Shown here in pieces: positions 1 through 8,492 of a DNA stretch of 64,000 bases. The notes beneath the pieces were generated by a model. It was not told the DNA's origin. It searched no databases and was given only the letters and a program-made list of their open reading frames with translations. Every line of letters begins with the position of its first letter. Position 1 is the first letter of the stretch. The DNA comes from Clostridia bacterium (GTDB lineage Bacteria; Bacillota; Clostridia; Oscillospirales; CAG-272), in assembly GCA_017536475.1 (NCBI GenBank), contig JAFXHH010000003.1, positions 186,001 through 250,000 on the forward strand, written 5' to 3'. Both the position numbers and the translations under genes were made by a program.

Positions 1-255
1 GACGCCTTTGAGCTTTGCGGCAAAATGCTTGGCAGAGGTCTTGCGATAGTTTGCGATATACTCAATGTCGAAACAGTCATTATCGGAAGCGTTTTTGCAC
101 GATGCAGAGATCTGCTCGAGGAAAATGCGATCCGTGAATTCAGACGTGAGGCACTGCCTGCCGTGGCAGACCGTGTCGAGATAAAAACTCCCGTTCTTGA
201 TGAGCAGATCGGAGATTACGCTGCTATTGCAGTTGCTATGGAAGGTGAAAGATAA
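1..255 (+). CDS. ROK-family sugar kinase, C-terminal part only
   Basis: This is the last 84 codons of a gene that begins before the window. The segment around residues 12-33, with hydrophobic DILNVETVIIGS, matches the C-terminal part of ROK kinases, where a stretch of the type NP-x-VIVIGG precedes the last helices. ROK proteins are cytoplasmic sugar kinases or sugar-responsive repressors. The ATP-binding N-terminus and the zinc motif lie outside, so kinase and repressor cannot be separated; I favour a kinase because the gene is coupled to an isomerase. Its TAA overlaps the ATG of the next gene by one base (TAATG), a sign of translational coupling. Confidence 0.7.
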   Translation, partial: DAFELCGKMLGRGLAIVCDILNVETVIIGSVFARCRDLLEENAIREFRREALPAVADRVEIKTPVLDEQIGDYAAIAVAMEGER

Positions 256-863
256 TGAAGCATATTGATATTATGATTGAAAGATACCCTGCCCTTGAGG
301 TTTGCCGTGAGTCTATTGAAGCGGCGGTAAAGGCTATCGTTGAAATGCATTCCCACGCGGGTACGCTCCTGATCTGCGGAAACGGCGGAAGCGCGGCGGA
401 TTGCGAGCATATTTCGGGAGAGCTGCTCAAAGGATTTCTGAAGAAAAGACCCCTTAATGCCGATCAGGCGGCAGGCTTGCCCGAGGATATAGCGGCAAAG
501 CTTCAGGGCGGCATCAGGGCGATCCCTCTGACCTCTCTTTCGGCACTTGGTACGGCGTTTTCAAACGATGTTGATCCCGAGCTGATATATGCGCAGCTTG
601 TCTACGCTTACGGCACGGAAAATTGTGTTTTCCTCGGTCTTTCCACGTCGGGTAACGCTAAAAACGTTTGCGCGGCGGCAAAGGTTGCACGCGCAAAAGG
701 TATGAAGACGATTTCAATGACCGGAGAGCGCGGCGGCATGTTGGCAGAGCTTTGCGACGTTGCGATCAAGGTCCCCGAGAGCGAGACGTACAAGGTTCAG
801 GAGCTTCACCTCCCCGTTTACCACGCTATATGCGCGGAGGTTGAGGAGATAATTTTTGGATAA
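255..863 (+). CDS. SIS-domain phosphosugar isomerase, GmhA-like
   Basis: The 202-residue protein has one SIS domain. The phosphate-binding signature GNGGSAAD is at residues 43-50, followed by EHISGEL, which carries a Glu in the place of the GmhA catalytic Glu. The end, with VQELHLPVYHAICAEVE, has the His of the second catalytic motif. GmhA converts sedoheptulose 7-phosphate to a heptose 7-phosphate, and this length is normal for that family (about 190). No other heptose gene is visible, so the true substrate could be another phosphosugar supplied by the upstream ROK protein, with which it overlaps by one base. It is followed at once by a strong hairpin terminator. Confidence 0.8.
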   Translation: MKHIDIMIERYPALEVCRESIEAAVKAIVEMHSHAGTLLICGNGGSAADCEHISGELLKGFLKKRPLNADQAAGLPEDIAAKLQGGIRAIPLTSLSALGTAFSNDVDPELIYAQLVYAYGTENCVFLGLSTSGNAKNVCAAAKVARAKGMKTISMTGERGGMLAELCDVAIKVPESETYKVQELHLPVYHAICAEVEEIIFG

Positions 864-864
864 T

Positions 865-900
865 AAGAAAATCGGCATACTAACGTATGCCGATTTTCTT
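865..900. terminator. Bidirectional intrinsic terminator
   Basis: A perfect 16-bp stem (865-880 with 885-900) and a 4-base loop TAAC, with A-rich and T-rich outer arms. It lies between the convergent SIS isomerase and degV genes and can serve both. Confidence 0.9.
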
Positions 901-1752
901 TTATACCGTTTGCTTTTCAAAGCCGACAAGCAGTCCTCCTCGCTCGGCGTAGAAGCTGCAAAGTGCACGGCAAGGATGGATGTCGATCTTCGCATCCTTA
1001 AACTGAACCTTTAGTTGTTCTTTAAGCTTGTGCGCCGCTCCCGAATTGATGCAGTGGGAGATAATGACCTTGCCACCTGCATATCCAAGCTTTTTCATTT
1101 GCTCGATTATCGAGCTCAGAGCCCTACCCTCTCCCCTTGCTTTTTCGAGCTGCTCGAGCGTTCCCTCGTCGCTTGCCTTGCCGATAACACGGATGCCGAG
1201 GATCCCTGCAAGCTTTGCAGCAATCGGACTGACACGGCCGTTATTGGCGAGGTTTTTCATCGATTCGAGCATAAAAAGAAGTCCCGTGTGCTTTTGATAC
1301 CTTGGTATTTTCTCACATATCGTTTCAAAATCCATATCTTCGAGAATATATTGTTCAAGTTTCTCTATTATCAGATGCATCTCAGGACCTGTAGAAAGAG
1401 AGTCTATAACAAATACCTTGCGGTCGGGGTGCATTTCCTCGTACTCCTCCTTTGCTCTGCAGGCGGAGTTGCAGCTGCCCGAAAGTCCGCTTGTGATCGT
1501 AACGCAGAAGATGTGCTTTGCTTCGCCAAAGGCGTCAAGCCAATCAGACGGATTGGGGCAAGAGGACGACGATCTTCCCTTGTATGTCTCAAGTTCCTCT
1601 ACCATTTTTCCAACGTCGAGGTCTTCGTCATCAACGTACTCCTTGGCCGAGGTGATGATCTTGAGCGGAACCGACGCGAATGCAATTCCTCGGTTACTTT
1701 TGTCGCGAAGCGCGAGATCTGCCGACGAATCGGCAACTATAAGATAATTCAT
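901..1752 (-). CDS. DegV family fatty-acid-binding protein
   Basis: At 283 residues it has normal DegV length. The N-terminus MNYLIVADSSADL and the internal SGLSGS segment (about residues 89-94) are family marks; the second half contains the usual NGRVS stretch before the C-terminal domain. Members such as FakB bind a single fatty acid and present it to the kinase FakA, which makes acyl phosphate for phospholipid synthesis. No fakA is in the window, so this is probably one of several specificity subunits coded apart. The start is supported by AAAGGAGT just upstream and by a promoter at 1785-1813. Confidence 0.88.
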   Translation of the reverse strand: MNYLIVADSSADLALRDKSNRGIAFASVPLKIITSAKEYVDDEDLDVGKMVEELETYKGRSSSSCPNPSDWLDAFGEAKHIFCVTITSGLSGSCNSACRAKEEYEEMHPDRKVFVIDSLSTGPEMHLIIEKLEQYILEDMDFETICEKIPRYQKHTGLLFMLESMKNLANNGRVSPIAAKLAGILGIRVIGKASDEGTLEQLEKARGEGRALSSIIEQMKKLGYAGGKVIISHCINSGAAHKLKEQLKVQFKDAKIDIHPCRALCSFYAERGGLLVGFEKQTV

Positions 1753-1784
1753 TTTAGGACTCCTTTGGTTCTTATGATGAAGAT

Positions 1785-1813
1785 ATTATATCCAATAAAT
1801 GCTAAAAAGTCAA
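1785..1813 (-). promoter_or_regulatory. Promoter of degV-family gene
   Basis: On the minus strand TTGACT (1808-1813) and TATAAT (1785-1790) are separated by 17 bases, about 33 bases upstream of the ATG. Confidence 0.8.
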
Positions 1814-1868
1814 TCTACACATTACTGTTGTTTCTATAATCAACAATAACTGTGAGTGGAATAAAAAA

Positions 1869-1899
1869 TTCTCGGCTCTACTATAAGTAGAACCGAGAA
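1869..1899 (-). terminator. Terminator of tcdA
   Basis: A 13-bp stem with one G-U pair (TTCTCGGCTCTAC against its partner) is followed on the minus strand by a run of T. It lies directly after the tcdA stop codon. Confidence 0.8.
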
Positions 1900-1906
1900 A
1901 ATTTGC

Positions 1907-2626
1907 TTATTTATCAATGCTTTTCACAATATCGTTGACTATCTCGCCCGCCATGATGAGTCCCATAACCGAAGGCACGAACGAGAGGCTGCCTGGCACG
2001 GTCTTGCCGCTTTCGGAATCTATCACTCCGCTTTTCTTCGGCTCCTCCTTTGAATAGACGACCTTGAGCTTTTTGATGCCTCTTGACTTAAGCTCACGCC
2101 TCATAACGCGCGCCAAAGGACAAACGCTCGTGTCGTTTATATCTGCTACCTCAAATAGCTCGGGGTGAGTCTTATTCCCTGCGCCCATCGCGGAAATTAC
2201 GGGGATACGGAGCTTGTATGCGCGTTCTATTATTTCAAGCTTTGCACTGACGGTGTCGACCGCATCGGCAATATAGTCGTATCCCGAAAGATCGTATTCG
2301 TCCGCATTCTCGGGCAGATAAAACACGTTGTACGCATTCACCTTACATTCGGGGTTGATGTCGAGCATTCTCTCCTTCATAACATCTACCTTCGGACGTC
2401 CCACGGTTGAGTGAAGCGCGATTATCTGACGGTTAATGTTTGAGAGTGATACAACGTCGCGGTCAAAAATGTCTATGCTTCCGACTCCTGCGCGCACAAG
2501 CGCTTCGCAGAGATAACCGCCGACTCCGCCGACCCCGAAAATCGCCACTTTTGCGTTATTCAGTTTTTCAACCGCACTCTCGCCGTAGACGAAGGCGGTA
2601 CGCGACATTTCTTCCCTGATCGGCAT
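1907..2626 (-). CDS. tcdA: tRNA threonylcarbamoyladenosine dehydratase (TcdA-like, E1/ThiF fold)
   Basis: This ThiF/MoeB/HesA-type protein has the nucleotide-binding GVGGVGGYLCEAL near residues 31-43, followed by DRDVVSLSNINRQ, the adenylation segment. The C-terminal PGSLSFVPSVMGLIMAGEIV is typical of YgdL/TcdA, which uses ATP to cyclise t6A37 in tRNAs to ct6A. A longer frame opens at a TTG at 2641, but GGAGGTGA (2634-2639 core) stands 7 bases before the ATG at 2626, which I choose (239 residues). It is transcribed alone from a promoter at 2658-2686 that diverges from the NUDIX gene. MoeB or HesA functions are less likely since no pathway partner is near. Confidence 0.85.
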   Translation of the reverse strand: MPIREEMSRTAFVYGESAVEKLNNAKVAIFGVGGVGGYLCEALVRAGVGSIDIFDRDVVSLSNINRQIIALHSTVGRPKVDVMKERMLDINPECKVNAYNVFYLPENADEYDLSGYDYIADAVDTVSAKLEIIERAYKLRIPVISAMGAGNKTHPELFEVADINDTSVCPLARVMRRELKSRGIKKLKVVYSKEEPKKSGVIDSESGKTVPGSLSFVPSVMGLIMAGEIVNDIVKSIDK

Positions 2627-2657
2627 TAAAGTCACCTCCAAACTTTTTCTTTAGAAT

Positions 2658-2686
2658 ATTTTAGCATATTTTCAAAAAATAATCAA
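2658..2686 (-). promoter_or_regulatory. Promoter of tcdA
   Basis: On the minus strand TTGATT (2681-2686), a 17-base spacer, then TAAAAT (2658-2663). Confidence 0.65.
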
Positions 2687-2694
2687 GTGTATAC

Positions 2695-2723
2695 TTTACA
2701 AAATCCAAAAAATAGTGTATAAT
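2695..2723 (+). promoter_or_regulatory. Promoter of the NUDIX-rbsK unit
   Basis: TTTACA (2695-2700), 17 bases, TATAAT (2718-2723), 34 bases before the ATG of the NUDIX gene. It diverges from the tcdA promoter, and the two -35 boxes are only 8 bases apart. Confidence 0.85.
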
Positions 2724-2757
2724 TATTTGGTACACCACGAGTTTTGAGGTTTTTGCG

Positions 2758-3324
2758 ATGAATGAAGAGCATCTTATTGAAAGAGAAAAGTCTAGTGAGC
2801 TGATATTTGACGGAAAAGTGCTTCATCTGTATCGCGACGAGGTGATCTTACCCGACGGTAGCGAGGGTATTCGCGAATACTGCAAGCATAACGGCGGAGT
2901 TTGCGTTCTTCCCTTGACCGACGACAGCGAGGTCATCTGCGTTCGTCAGTACAGATACGCTCACCGCAAGTGTATGCTTGAGATCCCCGCAGGAAAGCTC
3001 GAGGTCGGCGAGAAAAACGATATTCGTGCGGCTGCTCTGCGCGAGCTTAAGGAAGAAACGGGCGCGGAGTGTGACGAGCTTATTTATCTTGGCGAAATGT
3101 ACCCCTCCCCCGCACTGCTCAGCGAGGTCATATATATGTACTTTGCTCGCGGACTTAAATTCGGAGAAAGTCACCTTGATGAAGACGAATTTCTCGAATG
3201 CGAGCGCATTCCGCTTGAAAAAATGGTCGAGATGGTCTGCTCGGGAGAGATAACCGACGCCAAGACACAGATCGCCGTTCTGCGAGTCTGGAAAATGCTT
3301 AAAGAAGAAAAAAATAAAGCTTGA
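2758..3324 (+). CDS. NUDIX hydrolase, ADP-ribose pyrophosphatase type
   Basis: The 188-residue protein carries a full NUDIX box at about residues 81-103: G-x5-E-x7-REL-x-EE-x-G-A, with REL, EE and the closing Gly in place, which bind the metal. The preceding VRQYRYAHRKCMLEIPAGKLE is the normal entry of ADP-ribose pyrophosphatases, which split ADP-ribose into AMP and ribose 5-phosphate. The downstream ribokinase, 21 bases away on the same strand, makes ribose 5-phosphate from ribose, so the two genes meet at the same product. A strong promoter stands 34 bases upstream. Confidence 0.88.
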   Translation: MNEEHLIEREKSSELIFDGKVLHLYRDEVILPDGSEGIREYCKHNGGVCVLPLTDDSEVICVRQYRYAHRKCMLEIPAGKLEVGEKNDIRAAALRELKEETGAECDELIYLGEMYPSPALLSEVIYMYFARGLKFGESHLDEDEFLECERIPLEKMVEMVCSGEITDAKTQIAVLRVWKMLKEEKNKA

Positions 3325-3345
3325 TATACGAAAGGAATTATTACT

Positions 3346-4275
3346 ATGGCAAAAATTATCGGTCCCGGAAGCTGTAACGTAGACCTTACCGGATATGCAA
3401 ATCACCTTCCCGTTGCGGGAGAGACCGCGGTTGGAGATCTTATTCGCACAAGCCCCGGAGGAAAGGGCTCTAACCAGATGGTAGCGGCGCACATGTCGGG
3501 TAGCGAGGCATTGCTTATCGCATGCATCGGTGACGACGCGCTTGCTAATTGCCTCCATGATTTTTATGATGAAAAGGGCTTTAGCAAGAAGTACGTAAAG
3601 GTATGCAAGGGCGAAAACACGGGCACGGCGATCATAGAGATCGACAAGGTCGACGCGCAGAACAGAATCCTTATCGTCAGAGGCGCAAACCTGGTGCTTT
3701 CTGCGGACGACGTAATGGCGGCAGAGGCAGATTTTGCCGATGCGGACGTTGTTCTTACCCAGCTTGAGACCACCGACGAGCCTATTTATGCTGCGGCAAG
3801 ACTTGCCAAGAAATACAACAAGCCCTTCGTGCTCAACCCCGCTCCCTACCATCCCCTTGATGCCGAGCTGCTCTCTATGGTAGACTACATAACCCCCAAC
3901 GAGACTGAGGCAGGATATCTTACGGGCATTGAGATCAATTCGATCGACGATGCGAAGGCGGCGGCTAAAAAGCTTCTTGATTCGGGCGTTAAGAACGTTA
4001 TTATCACTCTCGGCGTAAACGGAGCTTATTATACCGACGGAGCAAAGGAGATCCACGTTCCCGGTATCAAGGTAAAGGCAGTTGAGACCACGGGCGCGGG
4101 TGACGCGTTCAACGGCGGCTTCGTTACTGCAATCGGCGAGGGTATGGACGTTGAAACGGCTCTTAAATTTGCTAACTGCACTGCCGCTATTTCGGTCACA
4201 CGTCTCGGTGCGGCACAGTCAATGCCCTCTCGCGAGGAAATTGACGCTTTTATGAAGGAAAAGTACGGTATCTGA
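3346..4275 (+). CDS. rbsK: Ribokinase (PfkB family)
   Basis: At 309 residues it has normal ribokinase length. PfkB signature 1 is seen as SPGGKGSNQM (about residues 31-40) and signature 2 as TTGAGDAFNGGF near residue 248, with the catalytic Asp in GAGDAF. The N-terminal GSCNVDLTGYANHLPVAGET matches the ribose-binding lid region. It would phosphorylate ribose to ribose 5-phosphate. It shares a transcript with the NUDIX gene and ends in a strong terminator. No ribose transporter is next to it, so ribose from nucleoside or ADP-ribose salvage is a possible source (inference). Other PfkB sugar kinases are the main alternative. Confidence 0.87.
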   Translation: MAKIIGPGSCNVDLTGYANHLPVAGETAVGDLIRTSPGGKGSNQMVAAHMSGSEALLIACIGDDALANCLHDFYDEKGFSKKYVKVCKGENTGTAIIEIDKVDAQNRILIVRGANLVLSADDVMAAEADFADADVVLTQLETTDEPIYAAARLAKKYNKPFVLNPAPYHPLDAELLSMVDYITPNETEAGYLTGIEINSIDDAKAAAKKLLDSGVKNVIITLGVNGAYYTDGAKEIHVPGIKVKAVETTGAGDAFNGGFVTAIGEGMDVETALKFANCTAAISVTRLGAAQSMPSREEIDAFMKEKYGI

Positions 4276-4289
4276 TTTAAATAAAATTA

Positions 4290-4327
4290 CGGCAACCTGC
4301 CTCAATGCAGGTTGCCGATATTTTTTA
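4290..4327. terminator. Intrinsic terminator after rbsK
   Basis: An 11-bp GC-rich stem (4290-4300 with 4307-4317), 6-base loop, then a T run at 4321-4326. The A/T-rich left side lets it also act for the convergent minus-strand operon. Confidence 0.88.
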
Positions 4328-4900
4328 TCTCAAAAATTTAAATCTGTGTCTTAACTTTATAAAGTAGAACGTTATCAGCCTTGTAAGCGCGATATCGTAG
4401 ATTATAAACACTACGTTAACGAGTGCGTAAACTCCAAGCGCCAAGATCTCACCAAATCCCTCCCCGCCGAAAATGTAGACAAAGGCATCTATGAGATCTC
4501 CGTCCGATTGGCCAAAGAACAAGAAATATGCGAGCGCAACGCTGATAAGCAGTGCGGCGTTCAGGATCACAAGCTTCAAGCACCACGCTATCGGCTTTTT
4601 CAATCGCTCCAGCTTCTCTTTCAGTATCGGATAGTAGCCGAAGAACAGAAGATAGAACCAGCCGCCCATAGTATACGGCATAAGTATCACGGAAAGCAGA
4701 CTCGTTACGGCATATAAAAGCCACGGGTATGCTCCGCCGAGTTCGATCACGGCAAATATGCAGAAAAACGAGGCCAAAGCCGCAACCGACAGATCAAGCA
4801 CCTCAATGACCGATCCGAGAAAGATCAAAGCCACTCCCATTGCCGCCAAAAGCGCCGCAAGGGTCATTTTTTTCGTTTTATGAGAAACTCCGCGAGACAC
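4325..4900 (-). CDS. Integral membrane protein, unassigned
   Basis: This 191-residue protein has about five hydrophobic helices: the first after KTKKMTLAALLAAMGVALIF, others near residues 35-75, 100-125 and 145-175, and a basic C-terminus. The N-terminal pattern of a basic patch before AALLAAMGVAL resembles substrate-binding subunits of ECF vitamin transporters, but no ECF ATPase or T component is nearby, so this is only a resemblance. It is the last gene of a minus-strand unit with the J-domain and DUF5685 genes, 25 bases after the J-domain gene. This placement suggests a shared, unknown role. Confidence 0.6.
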   Translation of the reverse strand: MSRGVSHKTKKMTLAALLAAMGVALIFLGSVIEVLDLSVAALASFFCIFAVIELGGAYPWLLYAVTSLLSVILMPYTMGGWFYLLFFGYYPILKEKLERLKKPIAWCLKLVILNAALLISVALAYFLFFGQSDGDLIDAFVYIFGGEGFGEILALGVYALVNVVFIIYDIALTRLITFYFIKLRHRFKFLR

Positions 4901-4925
4901 GGCAATCCTCCTCTCTCAAGGCGCG

Positions 4926-5564
4926 TTAACAGCAACGGATCAGGTCGCCGCCCATACATTCGCAGCAGCAATCCGCGCAGATAAGCGTTTGGCAAACGTC
5001 ACAGCCCGAGCACCCTGCGGAGTTATTCGTGTTATATCCGCTGCCGTAGCCTCTTGCCTGCATATTAAGACGGTCAAGTGCCGCGCGGTATTCCTGATTT
5101 GTAGGATCCATCATACACGCGGTATTTATCATTCTCTGTGCGTCAACGTAGTAACCCTTCTTTATAAGCACACAGCCCATAAGATAGTGCCACTCGGCAG
5201 CGCGGTCGCCCTCGTTTATATTGTTGAGCTCGGCTTCTGCGGCCCCTATATTGCCCGAATTGATGTTTCTGCGTACGTTTGCGTAGTTATATCCCGAGGA
5301 ATTGCCCGAGGAGCTGCTACGCGAGCCGCTATATGAAGAATTGTAGGAGTTGCCGCGAGATCCCGATGATCGAATCTTCTGTATCTCCTCGTATGCGGAG
5401 TTGACCTCCTTCATCTTCTCTTCCGCAAGCTCCTTGAGATCGCCGTCGGAATACTTGTCGGGATGATATTTGCGCGCAAGCTTTCTGTAAGCTTCTTTAA
5501 TTTCGTCGTCGGTTGCACTGGGAGATACCCCCAGCACCTTATACGGATCCTTATAGTCAGCCAT
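4926..5564 (-). CDS. J-domain protein with cysteine-rich tail
   Basis: The first 65 residues form a J domain, with [11 protein letters not shown] carrying the HPD triad that stimulates Hsp70. A Ser/Gly/Asn-rich linker follows (about residues 66-95), then helical repeats of TPR type (about 95-165). The last 28 residues hold ten Cys in CxxC-like spacing, including a CCCEC cluster and a final CC. This is not classical DnaJ: the G/F region and zinc finger are absent. It is a small conserved type of J protein in Clostridia whose tail could bind metal. The gene starts 2 bases after the DUF5685 gene ends, so the two are coupled. Confidence 0.85.
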   Translation of the reverse strand: MADYKDPYKVLGVSPSATDDEIKEAYRKLARKYHPDKYSDGDLKELAEEKMKEVNSAYEEIQKIRSSGSRGNSYNSSYSGSRSSSSGNSSGYNYANVRRNINSGNIGAAEAELNNINEGDRAAEWHYLMGCVLIKKGYYVDAQRMINTACMMDPTNQEYRAALDRLNMQARGYGSGYNTNNSAGCSGCDVCQTLICADCCCECMGGDLIRCC

Positions 5565-5566
5565 TT

Positions 5567-6478
5567 TTATTTAACCTTTCGTGTTTTATCTCTTGAAGTC
5601 TTTTTGCCCTGTCGCTTGGTCTTTCCGTCAAGCTCAAGGACGCGGTCAGCCACGTCGGGCATGCCACGGTAGATTATATTCTTTATTATACCCTCAATAT
5701 TTGGATTTTCACCAAATTCAATGAGATCAAATGCGGGTTCTGCCGCCAAAAGCTCAAGCTTGAGCGAGGTAGCAACGGCACGTTTTTTATCTTCATCAAG
5801 GCTTTGCGCGCCGTACAGACATATAAACGGATTAAATCTTTCGTTTTTCAGATCTCCGTTAAGGTCGTCCACAGCGTCGACGATGTATATCCACTTTCCT
5901 ATATGCAAGCCGATATTGCGAAGTATTTTTGCATTATCTCCCTCAACACCGAAGGAAAGTATATCGGCGAGCAGCTCTCCAAAGCGATCCGCGGGGGCGT
6001 CGACCGACGCAAGCCCCTCCTTTTCGACCTCGGCAAGCTTTTGAAGGCCGTTGCTTATCTGTTCGTCGAGCTTTGCATATTGCTTAAGCGCTTTTTTACG
6101 CATCCTTTTTGCCAAAGGCTTTGTCAAGCGTGCCTTTAATCTTTTGATTCCCTTTTCGTCATTCAGATCGTCTGCGGTCTTGCCCCATACGAGCAATGCC
6201 GAAGCGTAGGCACAGTATGCAAGAGAATCGCAAAAATCGAGATATACGCGCTTTTTGAATGGGTGCGCGATGCATCTTCCCGTCTTTATCGTGGGATCTT
6301 CCCCCGATATCGCGAGTCGCAAAAGCGCCAAAAAGACCATATCGTAGCTCAGGGTCATTCGCGAGCACTGTCCCGTGCATTTGCCCTGCGCGCGACACAT
6401 TCCGCAATAGACGGCTTTGTAATATTCATTTTCGCGCACGCGCAGCTCGGGCGTGTCGGTACGAATATATCCGAACAT
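5567..6478 (-). CDS. DUF5685 family protein
   Basis: The 303-residue protein begins [20 protein letters not shown], followed by [15 protein letters not shown], a Cys cluster (CX2CX6CX3C) characteristic of DUF5685. The rest is mostly helical, with conserved aspartates in [17 protein letters not shown], which recall the DDxxD-like layout of helical prenyl-transferring folds; I draw no functional claim from that. An open frame extends 40 codons upstream, but GGAG stands just before the ATG at 6478 and the family begins there. It leads a three-gene operon (DUF5685, J protein, membrane protein). Function is unknown. Confidence 0.85.
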   Translation of the reverse strand: MFGYIRTDTPELRVRENEYYKAVYCGMCRAQGKCTGQCSRMTLSYDMVFLALLRLAISGEDPTIKTGRCIAHPFKKRVYLDFCDSLAYCAYASALLVWGKTADDLNDEKGIKRLKARLTKPLAKRMRKKALKQYAKLDEQISNGLQKLAEVEKEGLASVDAPADRFGELLADILSFGVEGDNAKILRNIGLHIGKWIYIVDAVDDLNGDLKNERFNPFICLYGAQSLDEDKKRAVATSLKLELLAAEPAFDLIEFGENPNIEGIIKNIIYRGMPDVADRVLELDGKTKRQGKKTSRDKTRKVK

Positions 6479-6676
6479 AGCGATCTCCGTGATAGAATTA
6501 ATAATATACCATATATGATACACTATTTGTAAGAAAAAGGCAAGAGCTTTTTGTAAACATTTATTGAGTTTGTGTGAATTCTGTGTGTTTTCGGGCATTT
6601 TTGCGTTGAATATGTGTTTTTATCGCAATTTGAGCGCCGTTTTTTTATTTTTATCGCATATTTTTGCAAAAATCTC

Positions 6677-6705
6677 TTGAAAAATCAGCAAAAATAGGTT
6701 ATACT
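6677..6705 (+). promoter_or_regulatory. Promoter of gpmI
   Basis: TTGAAA (6677-6682), 17 bases, TATACT (6700-6705); the leader of about 45 bases ends in GGAGG (6737-6741) before the ATG at 6753. The rest of the gap 6479-6676 is AT-rich and holds the 5' region of the minus-strand DUF5685 operon; no RNA gene is seen. Confidence 0.75.
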
Positions 6706-6752
6706 ATAATTTGGTATAAATTTGTAATGATTTTTGGAGGAAAAAAGATAAA

Positions 6753-8417
6753 ATGTCACTTACACTTAACAAATCTACAAAATTTGACGGCGTTAAGGGT
6801 CCCGTGCTGACTATCGTTATGGACGGCGTGGGCCTTGCTCCCAACACCGTTTCCAATGCGGTCGCTACTGCATATACTCCTAATCTTGATGCGCTTATGG
6901 CTAACTATCCTATGGTTGCACTTAAGGCACACGGAACTGCCGTTGGTCTTCCTTCCGACGACGATATGGGTAACAGTGAGGTCGGTCACAACGCTCTCGG
7001 CGCAGGTCAGGTCTTCGCGCAGGGCGCAAAGCTCGTTACACAGAGCATTGAAAGCGGAAAGATGTTCGCATCTAGCACTTGGCAGGAGGTTATTGGCAAC
7101 GTTAAGGCGAACAACTCCACTCTGCACTTCCTCGGACTCTTCTCCGACGGTAACGTTCACTCTCACATCGATCACCTCAAGGCAATGATCGCGGAGGCGA
7201 AGGCAGAGGGCGTGGCAACTATCCGCGTTCACATCCTTATCGACGGACGTGACGTGGGTGAAACAAGTGCGCTTGAATACATCGATCCCTTTGAAGAATA
7301 TATCGCTTCCCTCTCTGATGCTAATTGCAACATCAAGATCGCAAGCGGCGGCGGACGTATGAAGATAACTATGGACCGTTACGAAGCTGATTGGTCTATG
7401 GTAGAGCTTGGCTGGAAGACCCACGTGCTTGGCGAGGGCAGACAGTTTGCAAGCGCTCACGAGGCAGTGGAGGCATACAGATCCGAGCTTCACGTTATCG
7501 ACCAGGACCTTCCCCCCTTCGTTATTGCCGAGGACGGCAAGCCCGTTGGTACCGTTGAGGATGGCGACAGTGTGATCTTCTTCAACTTCCGCGGCGACCG
7601 TTCTATTGAAATCTCCAAGACCTTCGACGCTCCCGTTGATGCATTCGATAAGTTTGACAGAATTCGCGTTCCCAAGGTAGTATACGCGGGTATGCTCGAG
7701 TACGACGGCGACCTTCATATTCCCGCAAAGTTCCTTGTAAATCCCCCCGAGATCACCGAAACTATGGGTGAATATCTCGCGAACACGGGTGTTAAGCAGT
7801 ACGCTATCTCCGAGACCCAGAAGTACGGTCACGTAACTTATTTCTGGAACGGAAACAAGTCGGGTAAATTCTCCGATAGACTTGAGACCTACGTTGAAGT
7901 TCCCTCTGACGTCGTTCCCTTCGAGCAGAGACCCTGGATGAAGTGTGCGGAGATCACCGATAAGCTCATCGAGGCGCTTGAAAGCGGCGCGTACGACTAT
8001 TACAGAGTCAACTTCCCCAACGGCGATATGGTCGGTCATACGGGCTCTCTTGCGGCTACAAGATGCTCTATGGAGGCGCTTGACCTTCAGCTCGGCAGAA
8101 TTCTTACCGTAGTTGACAGACTCGGCGGTGTTGCGCTTATCACCGCAGACCACGGAAATGCGGACGAAATGTTTGAGATGGACAAGAAATCGGGTCAGCC
8201 CAAGGTATCGAAGGACGGCAAGATGAAAGCAAAGACCAGCCACACGCTCAACAAGGTTCCCTGCATCATCTACGATAACACCGATGCGAAGGACCATTAC
8301 ACCGTAAAGGCAGACGAGGGCAACTTCGGGCTTTCCAACGTTGCGGCGACCATGGTAAATCTTATGGGTTACGAAGCTCCTGCAAAGTGGGACGAGAGTG
8401 TTATTGAATTGAAATAA
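6753..8417 (+). CDS. gpmI: 2,3-bisphosphoglycerate-independent phosphoglycerate mutase
   Basis: The enzyme interconverts 3- and 2-phosphoglycerate in glycolysis and gluconeogenesis. MDGVG (Asp24) and MGNSEVGHNALGAGQ give the first metal ligands and the catalytic Ser75; TADHGNADEM near residue 470 supplies the C-terminal metal ligands. SDGNVHSHIDH and the RDVGETS stretch belong to the phosphatase-transferase domain insert. At 554 residues it is longer than the usual 510; the extra length seems spread over loops. A promoter lies at 6677-6705 and a terminator follows. The codons are even and GC-rich compared with the AT-rich block that starts right after it. Confidence 0.97.
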   Translation: MSLTLNKSTKFDGVKGPVLTIVMDGVGLAPNTVSNAVATAYTPNLDALMANYPMVALKAHGTAVGLPSDDDMGNSEVGHNALGAGQVFAQGAKLVTQSIESGKMFASSTWQEVIGNVKANNSTLHFLGLFSDGNVHSHIDHLKAMIAEAKAEGVATIRVHILIDGRDVGETSALEYIDPFEEYIASLSDANCNIKIASGGGRMKITMDRYEADWSMVELGWKTHVLGEGRQFASAHEAVEAYRSELHVIDQDLPPFVIAEDGKPVGTVEDGDSVIFFNFRGDRSIEISKTFDAPVDAFDKFDRIRVPKVVYAGMLEYDGDLHIPAKFLVNPPEITETMGEYLANTGVKQYAISETQKYGHVTYFWNGNKSGKFSDRLETYVEVPSDVVPFEQRPWMKCAEITDKLIEALESGAYDYYRVNFPNGDMVGHTGSLAATRCSMEALDLQLGRILTVVDRLGGVALITADHGNADEMFEMDKKSGQPKVSKDGKMKAKTSHTLNKVPCIIYDNTDAKDHYTVKADEGNFGLSNVAATMVNLMGYEAPAKWDESVIELK

Positions 8418-8424
8418 TTAGTAT

Positions 8425-8457
8425 AGGTCTGCCATAAATAATTTTTGTGGCAGACCT
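8425..8457 (+). terminator. Terminator of gpmI
   Basis: A 10-bp stem AGGTCTGCCA (8425-8434) with its complement (8448-8457), a 13-base AT-rich loop and a modest T run. Confidence 0.75.
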
Positions 8458-8492
8458 TGTTTTATAGCATACTATTTTTCGGAGGATATATG

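Noticed and set aside
2848..4056. 402-codon antisense frame across the NUDIX and ribokinase genes
   Set aside because: It spans two unrelated conserved genes and the gap between them; no signals.
4325..4900. ECF transporter substrate-binding subunit
   Set aside because: Only the first helix resembles that family; no ECF ATPase or T component is nearby, so it was left unassigned.
6756..8297. 513-codon open frame antisense to gpmI
   Set aside because: Shadow of the conserved mutase gene, with no family match and no expression signals.
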